A stretch of DNA of 13,082 bases from positions 1 through 13,082 of the forward strand of contig CALDFO010000287.1 of assembly GCA_937942205.1 (NCBI GenBank). The letters are read 5' to 3'. Positions 1 to 7,539 of this stretch are shown piece by piece. The stretch's first letter is position 1. Each line of letters opens with the position of its first letter. A model generated the notes under the pieces. It did no database searches, was not told the DNA's origin, and saw only the letters and a list, made by a program, of their open reading frames with translations. A program made the position numbers and the translations under genes. The stretch comes from an uncultured Alphaproteobacteria bacterium (GTDB taxonomy: Bacteria; Pseudomonadota; Alphaproteobacteria; Micropepsales; Micropepsaceae).

Positions 1-303
1 CAGCAGCATGTTCTGGGTGCCCACCACATTGGACTGGGTGCACAGATCGACATGCTCCTGCGACGGGCCGGACCGGGACATGGCGGCCAGATGGAAGATG
101 CCGTCCATTCCCGCGGCGGCATCGTGGCAGGTCCGGGCATCGGTGATGTCGCCCTGGATGAATTCGCAAGCGGGCGGCACCCAGTCGCGGCGGCCATAGG
201 CCAGATTGTCCAGCACCCGCACCGTATAGCCTTGGGCGATCAGCGCCGCGCAAAGATGGCTGCCGATGAAACCCGCGCCGCCGGTGACCAGGACCGTTTT
301 CAT
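1..303 (-). CDS. NAD-dependent epimerase/dehydratase, extended SDR family (N-terminal 101 residues, cut by window edge)
   Basis: This is the first 101 codons of an extended short-chain dehydrogenase, the family that epimerises, dehydrates or reduces NDP-sugars. The Rossmann nucleotide-binding motif TGGAGFIG is at residues 7-14. The acidic residue ending beta-2 is D32, which favours NAD(H) and the ribose hydroxyls. D52 in GDITD and the HLAA motif at 71-74 are the usual next landmarks, followed by NVVGT at 92-96. The catalytic YxxxK lies beyond the window, so substrate and reaction cannot be set. The ATG overlaps the stop of the nucleotidyltransferase gene by four bases (ATGA at 300-303), and a GGCGGAG Shine-Dalgarno sequence sits seven bases upstream. 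It is the last gene seen in the region A operon and probably modifies the sugar nucleotide made by its upstream neighbour. The family call is firm; the specific enzyme is not. Confidence 0.93.
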   Translation of the reverse strand, partial: MKTVLVTGGAGFIGSHLCAALIAQGYTVRVLDNLAYGRRDWVPPACEFIQGDITDARTCHDAAAGMDGIFHLAAMSRSGPSQEHVDLCTQSNVVGTQNMLL

Positions 304-1031
304 GGTGTGTCTCCGCCATACAGGCTTTGAAAGAAGGTCAGGTCTTGCGGGGTGTTGACGCCGCGCGCCTCGGTGGCGTCGTCCACCGCCAGCCGCAGGA
401 TGCGCCAGCCCTGCGCCGACAGATAGGGCAGGAAGGGCAGGAAATTCACCTCGGCGGTGGCGCCGCCGCGCGGCGCGTCGGCGCGATACGTCTCCCAGGC
501 ATCTTGCAGGCCGTCCGTGCCCAGCAGGAAGGTGCCCACATCGGACAGGCCGCCGGGGCGGCAGGCATCGCCTTCGCGCGATTGCAGAACGGTGGTCAGC
601 CTGTCGCCGTCAAAGACATACTCCACATAGGGCGCGTCCATGCGGGTCAGCGGCAGCACCACCTGCCGGTTCGCCGCCGTCATCGCCGCCAGGGTGCGTT
701 TCAGCGTATCGGGCGACACGAAGACCTGGTCGCCCCAGATCACCAGGATGGCGTCATACCGCGACCAGACCGGATAGCCGCGAAAGACGGCGTCGCCCAT
801 GCCGACAGGTGCAGGCTGGATGCTGGTGGAGGTGTTGGCGGGCAGGGGCGGAAACTGGGCCGCGCCCTCCGGCGACAGCACCAGATGGATATGCGCCACC
901 AGCGGCGCCAGCCGTTCGTGCAGCACCGACCAAATGGTTTGGGTGGCGGTCAGGGGCGACAGGATCTTGGGCCGGTCCGATCCCAGCCGGGTGCCGCGTC
1001 CGGCGGCGGGTATGACGGCACAGACCCGCAT
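300..1031 (-). CDS. GlmU-like sugar-1-phosphate nucleotidyltransferase (NTP transferase domain only)
   Basis: The protein has 243 residues and consists only of a nucleotidyltransferase fold. The signature IPAAGRGTRLGSDRPKIL is at 7-24, with the activating Lys at about K22. A GMGDAV segment at 77-82 takes the place of the usual GTA.A motif. The metal-binding Asp is D101 in WGDQV, and ARGVNTPQ at 222-229 supplies the second metal ligand, N226. This D/N pair and the GVN motif resemble the uridylyltransferase half of GlmU. The left-handed beta-helix acetyltransferase domain of GlmU is absent, so this should be a stand-alone enzyme activating a sugar-1-phosphate with UTP or another NTP. I chose the ATG at 1031 because the family signature begins there. 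A GTG at 1040 in the same frame would give a GTGA overlap with the upstream stop, matching the other operon junctions, and would add three residues. Nucleotide and sugar specificity are unknown. Confidence 0.9.
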   Translation of the reverse strand: MRVCAVIPAAGRGTRLGSDRPKILSPLTATQTIWSVLHERLAPLVAHIHLVLSPEGAAQFPPLPANTSTSIQPAPVGMGDAVFRGYPVWSRYDAILVIWGDQVFVSPDTLKRTLAAMTAANRQVVLPLTRMDAPYVEYVFDGDRLTTVLQSREGDACRPGGLSDVGTFLLGTDGLQDAWETYRADAPRGGATAEVNFLPFLPYLSAQGWRILRLAVDDATEARGVNTPQDLTFFQSLYGGDTP

Positions 1032-1036
1032 CGTCG

Positions 1037-2911
1037 TCACAGCCCCATCAGGCTGGCGAGATTGCGCAGACCCCGCCGCATCCGCCAATAGGGATCGGTA
1101 AAGCCCGCGAAGGTGCGGTAGAGAACGGGCAGTTCGGCCACTTCCACCCCATGGCGCACCAGCAGGCGGACAATGGCCAGCGGCGCGTCGCCGCCCTTGA
1201 GCAGTTCATCGGTCAGATGCGCGATGCGGCGGCGGCGGAAGATGCGCAGGCCGGTCAGCGGATCGGAGAAGATGATTCCGGTGCGCAGATAGAAGACCAG
1301 GCTGAGGAAGAAAGCCGCGGCCTTGCCCAGCCGGTAGAGGAAGCGGTGCTCGCCATAGGCGGCCTGGATCGAGGTGATGAACTGGCGGCGGCTCTGGGTG
1401 CGCGAGCCGAACACGCCGCCCAGCGAGGGCTGCTGCTCCAGCAGCCGGATGATGGCCAGCACATCGGCGAAGCGATAGGCGCCGTCGCCGGTCATCAGCA
1501 CCAGATAATCGCCGCCGCCGCGCAGCAGCCAGTCGCGCAGATGCGCCGCTTCCGGAAACAGGCCGGCCTGCGGCGCGGTGGAGACGCCGTCCGGCAACGC
1601 GCCTTGCGGCGGCTGGTTGAGGACCAGCCGGGCCGCCAGCCCGTTCCAATCCATCTCAATGAATTCCTCGACCAGCTCGTCGCTGGCGACGGAGCGGTTG
1701 TGGATGTCGGCGAAGATCTCCACCGTGGCTTCGGCGGTTGCGTCCCGCTTGCGCCACAGATCCAGCACGGCATCGGCCACCGCGCCGCCATTGTGGCTGT
1801 ACGGGCGCGCGGGCGTGGCGAAACCGCCCCGCGCCACCCGCGCGCCGCGCCAGCTGTCCTGATCCAGTCCGCCGGGCGGCAGGGAGGCGCTGTGGCTGTG
1901 CAGGATATGACTGACCGGCGCGCCATAGGCGATGGCGCGGTCCACCAGCTCGCCGGCGGACAGGCCCTGGATATCGTTGTCGCCATCCAGGTTGACGACC
2001 ATCGCCTTGACCGGCGCGGGCGCGATCCGCAACGCCGCCGCCGCGATGCGATAGCTGGGCAACAGCGAGGAATGCTGGGTGCCGGGACCGTAGAGAATGA
2101 TGTCGGCCTGGGCCAGCGCCCCGGCGGCGGCCGCCGACAGACCCGGCATGGACTCACGCGCCGCCAGCAGGGCCGCGCGGGCGGCCGCGTCCAGCCCGTC
2201 CAGCGCGGCGGGCTCCAAAGGCTGTTCCAGGAAATACAGGCCGGTGATCGGCTCCGCCGATTGCGCGCCCACGATTTCGGCTTCGCTGGCGAGATAATCG
2301 CCGGCCTGTTTCAACCCCACCAGGATGCGGTTCTGCACATCGCTGACATTCAGCAGCCGGGCGCGGCTGCCCACCAGCGCACCGACCTGGGCGGCGGCGG
2401 CGTTGAAATCGCCGCCTGCCTCCAGATAGGCTCCGGCAAAGACCAGATTGCCCAGCGAACAGTCACGATAGTCGAAAGGCTGCGGCGCGGCGGCGGCATG
2501 GTCGAAGAAGCGGGTCAGCAGGCCGCGCATCCGAGTGGCGGTGGCGGGCGCAAGCTGGGCGAACCAGTCGCGCAGCGGCGGGGGCAGAACATCTTTGCCG
2601 TCGCGGGAGAACTGGGCCAGGTTGCCGATCTGCACCGCCGTGATCGACGGCGGCAGGCGATATTCCATCAGGCTTCTGAGGGCATATTGGCCGTGCGACC
2701 AGGTGCCCAGCAGATAGGACAGGTTCTTGCGGAAATCCGACGGCCCCAACATGCCCGGAATGAAGCTGCGCAGCGCCCCGGTGGACAGGCCGTCGTCATA
2801 GGCATTGACGATCAGGGTGAGGTCCACATCGGTGCGCCGCAGCAGGGCACGGATGATGGTGGCGCTGCCGCGGCCGCCACAGAACAGCACGATGCGGACC
2901 GCCTCGCTCAT
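1037..2911 (-). CDS. CofD/YvcK-like domain fused to a C-terminal family 2 glycosyltransferase-like domain
   Basis: This 624-residue protein has two parts. Residues 1 to about 390 look like the CofD/YvcK (UPF0052) family: a glycine-rich FCGGRGSA loop at 10-17, NAYDDGLSTGALR at 36-48, PSDFRKNLS at 57-65, GNLAQ at 96-100 and GPGTQHSSLLPS at 275-286. Known members are CofD, which makes the phosphodiester of coenzyme F420, and YvcK/CuvA, which binds UDP-GlcNAc and affects cell-wall metabolism. Residues about 465-624 resemble the second half of a DPM1-like GT2 enzyme: LVLMTGDGAYRFADV where DADGQ... is expected, then VFGSR, SDPLTGLRIFRR at 549-560 and VEVAELPVLYRTFAG. No PAYNE-type N-terminal half is recognisable, and the first Asp of the DxD motif is Thr, so the GT2 part may be degenerate or structural. 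The ATG at 2911 overlaps the upstream stop (ATGA). A longer reading to 3073 merely runs into the preceding gene. Domain assignments are by eye. No specific reaction is claimed. Confidence 0.85.
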   Translation of the reverse strand: MSEAVRIVLFCGGRGSATIIRALLRRTDVDLTLIVNAYDDGLSTGALRSFIPGMLGPSDFRKNLSYLLGTWSHGQYALRSLMEYRLPPSITAVQIGNLAQFSRDGKDVLPPPLRDWFAQLAPATATRMRGLLTRFFDHAAAAPQPFDYRDCSLGNLVFAGAYLEAGGDFNAAAAQVGALVGSRARLLNVSDVQNRILVGLKQAGDYLASEAEIVGAQSAEPITGLYFLEQPLEPAALDGLDAAARAALLAARESMPGLSAAAAGALAQADIILYGPGTQHSSLLPSYRIAAAALRIAPAPVKAMVVNLDGDNDIQGLSAGELVDRAIAYGAPVSHILHSHSASLPPGGLDQDSWRGARVARGGFATPARPYSHNGGAVADAVLDLWRKRDATAEATVEIFADIHNRSVASDELVEEFIEMDWNGLAARLVLNQPPQGALPDGVSTAPQAGLFPEAAHLRDWLLRGGGDYLVLMTGDGAYRFADVLAIIRLLEQQPSLGGVFGSRTQSRRQFITSIQAAYGEHRFLYRLGKAAAFFLSLVFYLRTGIIFSDPLTGLRIFRRRRIAHLTDELLKGGDAPLAIVRLLVRHGVEVAELPVLYRTFAGFTDPYWRMRRGLRNLASLMGL

Positions 2912-3666
2912 GAGGGTCGGGCCAGGATGCCCAGGCGCAGCAGCAGCTGGCGCAGGGCGATATAGAGCACGAACAGGAAGCGGTGGGCCGCGCCGCGCAG
3001 CAGCTTCATGCTGCTGACTCCGGCGATGCGGGGGCGGTGTTCGATCGCCACTTCGGCGGGCGTGACGCCGCATTCCAGCAGGCGCGAGGTCACCTCGGTG
3101 GAATAGTTCATGCCCTTGGCCTCCAGCCGCAGGCCGCGCAGGCGCGGGCCCCAGACCAGCTTGAAGGCCGAGTTGAAATCGCGCATCCGGCTGCCATGCA
3201 CCAGATTGGCGACGGCGCCGCTGGCCCAGCTTCCCGCTTGCGCGAACAGCACGTCTTTCTTGCGGCGGATGCCGATGGCGGCTTCGCCACCCGTGCGGCG
3301 CAAAGCCTGCACCATGTCGGGCAGGTTCTGGATGGGGAACTGGCCGTCGGAATCGATCAGCAGCACCCAGTCGCCCCGCGTGGCGGCGATGGCGGCGGTC
3401 AAGGCGGCGGCGGCGCCCTGGTTGCGTTCAAAATGCAGCGGCTTCAGTTCGGGATAGCGCGCCGCCAGCCGGTCCAGCAACGCGCCGGTGGCGTCGCGGC
3501 TGCCGTCATTGCAGATCACGATCTCGAACGACGCCACATCGTCCCGCCCCAACAGAAAGGCGTGCCATTCGGCGACCACGCGCTCCAGTCCTTCCGCTTC
3601 GTTATAGGCGGGCGCGGCCACCGACAGATGGAGGGGCGCGGCCAGGGTGTCGCGGTGGCCGCTCAT
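2908..3666 (-). CDS. family 2 glycosyltransferase, dolichyl-phosphate mannosyltransferase-like
   Basis: The protein has 252 residues and a complete GT-A domain of the DPM1/undecaprenyl-phosphate sugar transferase type. It carries APAYNEAEGLERV at 18-30, the nucleotide-binding NDGSRDATG at 53-61, a second nucleotide-site block RNQGAAAALTAAIAATRGDW at 81-100, and the metal-binding DSDGQF at 105-110. A late motif, DFNSAFKL at 163-170, takes the place of D..SGFRL, followed by EHRPRIAGVSS at 209-219. The C-terminus (about 229-248) is hydrophobic and amphipathic, which could hold it at the membrane, but no clear pair of membrane helices follows. It should transfer a sugar from an NDP-sugar or polyprenyl phosphate donor to a lipid or glycan acceptor. 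The start codon overlaps the upstream stop (ATGA at 3663-3666), and its own stop overlaps the next start in the same way (2908-2911). Donor and acceptor cannot be read from sequence. Confidence 0.93.
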   Translation of the reverse strand: MSGHRDTLAAPLHLSVAAPAYNEAEGLERVVAEWHAFLLGRDDVASFEIVICNDGSRDATGALLDRLAARYPELKPLHFERNQGAAAALTAAIAATRGDWVLLIDSDGQFPIQNLPDMVQALRRTGGEAAIGIRRKKDVLFAQAGSWASGAVANLVHGSRMRDFNSAFKLVWGPRLRGLRLEAKGMNYSTEVTSRLLECGVTPAEVAIEHRPRIAGVSSMKLLRGAAHRFLFVLYIALRQLLLRLGILARPS

Positions 3667-5903
3667 GTCGCCAGCATGGCGGCATAGGCCGCTTCCAGGT
3701 TGCGGGTGAAACGGGCGGTGTCGAACAGGGGCGCGGTGGCGCGGCCCGCCGCCAGCTTGGCGCGCAGCGCCGCCAGCCGGGCGGGATCGCGCGCCAGCGC
3801 CAGGGCCAGCGCCTCATAGGCGGCCAGGTCGGGCGTCACCAGTTCCGCCATGTCGCAAGCGGTCAGGATGCTGGCGGCGACGCGGGCGGGAAAGGAGTTG
3901 CCGGGCGTGGTGACGAGGGGCAGGCCCGCCCACAGCGCGTCGCTGGCGGTGGTGTGGGCGTTGTAGGGCAGGGTGTCGAGGAACAGGTCGGCCAACTGTT
4001 GCCGCGCCTGATGCGCCTCCGGCGTGGCGCGGCCCGCGAAGATCAGCCGCGCCGGGTCCACGCCGCGCGCCGCGGCTTCCCGGCGCAGATTAGCGCCGAT
4101 GCTGGCATTGCCCTGCAGCAGCCACAGGACGCTGCCGGGCACCGCCTGGAGCAGCCGCATCCAGATGTCGAACAGGGGCGCGGTGATCTTCCAGTTGTGG
4201 TTGAAGCAGCAGAAGACGAAACCGTCTTCGGGCAGGCCGTTGTCGGCGCGGGCAGGCGGCGTGGCCACCGCGCGGGCGGTGTCGGTCACCCACAGCGTAT
4301 CGGGCAGGGCGGCGATCTTTTCGCTGAAAAAGGCTTGCTGATCCGGCGGCACCACCATGCTGTCGGCCACCAGCCAGTCAATGAAATCCGATCCCGAGGT
4401 GCCGGGATAGCCCATATACTTGGCCTGCACCGGCGCGGGCCGGTGCGCCAGCACCCAGGGCCGTGCGCCGCTGGTATGGCCGCCCAGGTCCACCGCGATA
4501 TCCACCTCCCAGCGCCGCAGCAGTTCGGCCACCGCGCGGTCGCTCTGGGCGCGGGCGTCGTGGAAACGGTCGAAGGCTTTTTCCAGCCGGGCCCGCATCG
4601 GACTCTTGTCGTCGGGGCCGAAGGACACCGCGATGGTCTCGAACCGGCCGCGGTCGTGGCGTTCGAACATCTCCACCGTCAGGGCGGCGGTGACATGCTG
4701 GTGGAAGTCGGCCGACAGATAGGCGACACGGATTTTATCATGGGCGTAGCGCTCGCCGGTCCAGAGCGGTTGCTGGGGACCGGGACCGGCATGGCGCACA
4801 TAGTTGCGCGACGCCTGCAATTGCAGGGCGTTGTCGTCCCAATAGCCCATCAGCACGAAGGGCTGGATCACGGCGCTGTCGTCCCGCACGGCCTGTTTCA
4901 GGCGCGGCGCCAGTTCGGCGGTGCGCGACCAGTCGCCGATCATCAGCGCCGCATTGGCCAACCCGCTCAAAGCGTGGCGATGGGCGGGATCGGTCCGCAG
5001 CGCCGCCTCATAGGCCGACAGCGCCTCCTCGAACCGGTTGAGATCGCTGAGGGCATTGCCGCGATTGTAATGGGCGTCGCTGAAATCCGGCGCGGCGGCC
5101 AAAGCGCGGTCGCAACTTTCCAGCGATTCCGCGAAGCGTTTCAGTTCCCACAGCGCCACGGCGCGGTTGTTCCAGGCTTCGGCATAATGCGGCCGCAGCG
5201 CCAGGGCGCGGTCATAGCTGGCCAGCGCCTCGCCCTGCCGCTTCATGTCGGACAGGATGATGCCGCGATTGTTCAGGGCTTCGGGAAAATCCGGGTAGAG
5301 GGCCAGCGCGCGGTTGCAGCTGGCCAGCGCCTCATCATGCCGCTTCAGGGCTTTGAGGATCAGGGCGCGGTTGTTCAGCGCGTCGGGAAAATCGGGCGCC
5401 AGTTTCAGCGCGTGGTCGAAGGCCTCCAGCGCCGCGTCCGTCCGGCCCAGATCGGCCAGCGCCATGCCGCGATTGCTGTGCGCCTCCACGAAGCCGGGCG
5501 CCAGCGCCAGCGCCCGGTCCTGGCTGGCCAGCGCCTCGGCGTGACGGCCCATCTCGCGCAGCGCCATGCCGCGCCGCACCCAGGCGGGCACATGGTCCGG
5601 CTTGGCGGCCAGGGCGCGGTCGTAACTGGCCAGGGCTTCGTCCAGCCGCCCCAGGGTCATCAGCACATTGCCGTGATTGGCCAGGATTTCGGGCGCGTCG
5701 GGCCGGATCGCCAGCGCGGCGGCCATCAGCTCCAGCGCCTCGGCATTGCGGCCCTGCTGCGCCCGCACCACGCCCAGCAGGTGGCGGGCGGACACCTCGC
5801 CCGGCACGTCCGCCATCAGTTGGAGATACAGCCGTTCCGCCGCCGCCAGATTGCCGGTCTGGTGCGCCTGGATCGCCTGGTTCAGGACGGCCTGCGGGTT
5901 CAT
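3663..5903 (-). CDS. TPR-repeat O-linked N-acetylglucosamine transferase-like protein (GT41, SPINDLY/OGT family)
   Basis: This 746-residue protein opens the glycan operon. Residues about 3-308 are nine consecutive 34-residue tetratricopeptide repeats (pattern ...A..NRG.AL..L.R..EALAS.DRALAL.PDF...), which normally bind the protein acceptor. From about 390 the catalytic OGT/SPINDLY region begins. It has YLSADFHQH at 395-403, DLGGHTSGARPWVLAHRPAP at 472-491, and MGYPGTSGSDF at 497-507. Next comes FNHNWKITAP at 567-576, whose K572 matches the UDP-phosphate-binding Lys of human OGT, then NAHTTASDALWAG at 648-660, PGNSF and RVAAS. All key positions seem present, so it is likely active on a nucleotide sugar such as UDP-GlcNAc. 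It has no signal peptide, so it should be cytoplasmic. The ATG at 5903 fits the family; an in-frame GTG at 5933 would add ten residues of no family character. The Shine-Dalgarno sequence is weak. Its stop overlaps the GT2 start. The target protein is unknown; flagellin or another surface protein is only a guess. Confidence 0.92.
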   Translation of the reverse strand: MNPQAVLNQAIQAHQTGNLAAAERLYLQLMADVPGEVSARHLLGVVRAQQGRNAEALELMAAALAIRPDAPEILANHGNVLMTLGRLDEALASYDRALAAKPDHVPAWVRRGMALREMGRHAEALASQDRALALAPGFVEAHSNRGMALADLGRTDAALEAFDHALKLAPDFPDALNNRALILKALKRHDEALASCNRALALYPDFPEALNNRGIILSDMKRQGEALASYDRALALRPHYAEAWNNRAVALWELKRFAESLESCDRALAAAPDFSDAHYNRGNALSDLNRFEEALSAYEAALRTDPAHRHALSGLANAALMIGDWSRTAELAPRLKQAVRDDSAVIQPFVLMGYWDDNALQLQASRNYVRHAGPGPQQPLWTGERYAHDKIRVAYLSADFHQHVTAALTVEMFERHDRGRFETIAVSFGPDDKSPMRARLEKAFDRFHDARAQSDRAVAELLRRWEVDIAVDLGGHTSGARPWVLAHRPAPVQAKYMGYPGTSGSDFIDWLVADSMVVPPDQQAFFSEKIAALPDTLWVTDTARAVATPPARADNGLPEDGFVFCCFNHNWKITAPLFDIWMRLLQAVPGSVLWLLQGNASIGANLRREAAARGVDPARLIFAGRATPEAHQARQQLADLFLDTLPYNAHTTASDALWAGLPLVTTPGNSFPARVAASILTACDMAELVTPDLAAYEALALALARDPARLAALRAKLAAGRATAPLFDTARFTRNLEAAYAAMLAT

Positions 5904-6021
5904 CAGGGTTCTAGACCATAAGCGCCCGAACACGGCAACCGCACCGCCTTTGCCTTGACCGAAGGTTGCTTGCGCCCTTCGCCCGCCGCCGCTTTACTGG
6001 CCGCAAAACATGGGGGAAACC
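5904..6021. promoter_or_regulatory. divergent intergenic region between the glycan operon and the sugar dehydrogenase gene
   Basis: These 118 bases must carry the start signals for two oppositely directed transcripts. A 6-base inverted repeat, GCAACC at 5935-5940 and GGTTGC at 5964-5969, is separated by 23 bases and could be an operator. It is short enough to occur by chance. A TTGACC hexamer at 5955-5960 resembles a plus-strand -35 box, but no convincing -10 box follows at 16-18 bases. On the minus strand TTGCCG, 17 bases, TCTAGA is a weak candidate for the glycan operon. I cannot name a promoter with confidence. Confidence 0.35.
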
Positions 6022-7524
6022 ATGAAAAGGGGCCTGGGACGCGGCGGGCTTTTGCTCAGCCTTCTGCTTCTGGGGGCCGTGATTCCGGTGGCGGCGCGGG
6101 CCGACGATTTTCCGCCCGGCCCCGGCCATGACCTGGTGGCCAAGGTCTGCACCCAGTGCCATGAGGCCGCCCAGGTCACCATTCAACGCCGCGGCGCCGC
6201 GCAATGGACCCAGACCATCCAGAGCATGATCGCCAACGGGGCGCAGATGACGCCCGCCGAGGTGGAGCAGGCGGTCGCATACCTGACCCGGCATTACGGG
6301 CCTTCCGGCCCGCAGGACAAGGCGGCCCGCACCCTGGACGATCCGCCGCTCAGCCCGCCCATCGCCTGGCGGTTCGTGGAGGGCCAGCCGGTGGACACCC
6401 GCCCGCCGGAAAAAGCCGACAACACCCCCGAATTTCCCCAGCAGACCCATGCGCCCTATCGCAAGAGTGTGCCGTATCGCGTCACCACCATCACCTCCGC
6501 CCTGGCGCGGCCCTGGGCCGTCGCCTTCCTGCCGGACGGCGACTTCCTGATCACCCAGCGGCTGGGCAGCATGGTGATCGTGGATGCCAAGGGCGCGATC
6601 TCCCGGCCGCTGGACGGCGTGCCGCCGGTGTCGCCGGAACTGGGGCAGGGTGGGCTCCTGGATGTGGTGCTGGACACCGACTTCGCCAGCAACCGCCGCA
6701 TCTTCTTCACCTATAACGAGCCCCTGCCCAACAAGCAGAACCGCATCGTGGTGGCGCGCGCCGTGCTGGACCGCGCCGCTCATGCCTTGCGGGAGGTGAC
6801 GGTGATCTTCCGCGCCCGGCCCGCCGTGCCCGTCACCTATCGCAGCAAGCAGGGCAGCCGCATCGCCATCGGCCAGGACGGTTATCTTTATGTGACGGTG
6901 GGCGACCGCGATTATTCCCAGCGCCCGCCCTGGGATATCGCCCAGCGCCTCAACACCCATCTGGGCAAGGTGATCCGCATCACCGCCGATGGCGCGCCCG
7001 CGCCCGGCAATCCCTTCATCGGCGTGGAAGGCGCCATGCCCGAGATCTGGGCCTATGGCATGCGCAGCCAGGAGGGGCTGGCCTTCGACGCCCAGGGCCG
7101 CTTGTGGGAGAGCGAGCATGGCCCGCGCGGCGGCGATGAGATCAACATCGTCGAGAAGGGCAGGAATTACGGCTGGCCGGTGGCGGTGCACGGCATCGAT
7201 TATCCCGGCACGGTGATCGGCGACGGCATCACCCATCAGGCGGGCCTGGAGCCGCCGCGCTATTACTGGGATCCCACCATCGGGCCGTCGGGCCTGACCT
7301 TCTATTATGGCAAGCTGTTTCCCGCCTGGCGCGGCAGCCTGTTCGTGGGCGGCCTGCGCGGCATGGTCCTGGACCGGCTGGAAATCCAGGGCGACATGGT
7401 GGTGGCGGAAGAGCCGCTGCTGACCGACCGCAAGCAGCGTATCCGCGACGTGCGCGAAGGCCCGGACGGGGCGCTTTATGTCCTTACCGATGTGGACTCG
7501 CTGCTGAAGATCACGCCACCTTGA
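6022..7524 (+). CDS. secreted cytochrome c-PQQ-dependent soluble sugar dehydrogenase fusion
   Basis: The protein has 500 residues. A Sec signal peptide (about 1-27, MKRGLGRGG then a leucine-rich core ending ARA) sends it to the periplasm. Residues about 35-95 form a small cytochrome c domain with the haem site CTQCH at 43-47 and candidate axial Met at M69 or M76. From about 150 comes a glucose/sorbosone dehydrogenase (GSDH/YliI-like) beta-propeller: RPWAVAFLPDGDFLITQR at 163-180, GQGGLLDVVLD at 208-218, YVTVGDR at 290-296, GMRSQEGLAFD at 346-356, ESEHGPRGGDEINI at 363-376 and GRNYGWP at 380-386. Such enzymes oxidise aldose sugars with PQQ, and the cytochrome domain would take the electrons. 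The base usually found as His in the H.G.R motif is K276 (SKQGSR), so activity may differ. I chose the ATG at 6022 over 6010 because GGGGGA lies just before it and the signal peptide begins there. It converges with the ankyrin gene, 15 bases away. Confidence 0.9.
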   Translation: MKRGLGRGGLLLSLLLLGAVIPVAARADDFPPGPGHDLVAKVCTQCHEAAQVTIQRRGAAQWTQTIQSMIANGAQMTPAEVEQAVAYLTRHYGPSGPQDKAARTLDDPPLSPPIAWRFVEGQPVDTRPPEKADNTPEFPQQTHAPYRKSVPYRVTTITSALARPWAVAFLPDGDFLITQRLGSMVIVDAKGAISRPLDGVPPVSPELGQGGLLDVVLDTDFASNRRIFFTYNEPLPNKQNRIVVARAVLDRAAHALREVTVIFRARPAVPVTYRSKQGSRIAIGQDGYLYVTVGDRDYSQRPPWDIAQRLNTHLGKVIRITADGAPAPGNPFIGVEGAMPEIWAYGMRSQEGLAFDAQGRLWESEHGPRGGDEINIVEKGRNYGWPVAVHGIDYPGTVIGDGITHQAGLEPPRYYWDPTIGPSGLTFYYGKLFPAWRGSLFVGGLRGMVLDRLEIQGDMVVAEEPLLTDRKQRIRDVREGPDGALYVLTDVDSLLKITPP

Positions 7525-7539
7525 AATCGGGGCCTGAAA

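Noticed and set aside
1151..2965. Long plus-strand reading frame (604 codons) opposite the CofD fusion
   Set aside because: The translation is Gln/Arg/Gly/Ala-rich with no family motifs, as expected for the antisense of a high-GC gene. The minus strand carries clear motifs and overlap junctions.
3954..5921. Long plus-strand reading frame (655 codons) opposite the OGT gene
   Set aside because: It is an antisense shadow: its periodic pattern simply mirrors the TPR repeats on the other strand.
5911..7236. Minus-strand reading frame of 441 codons opposite the sugar dehydrogenase
   Set aside because: No protein family character. The plus strand has a signal peptide, a haem site and GSDH motifs.
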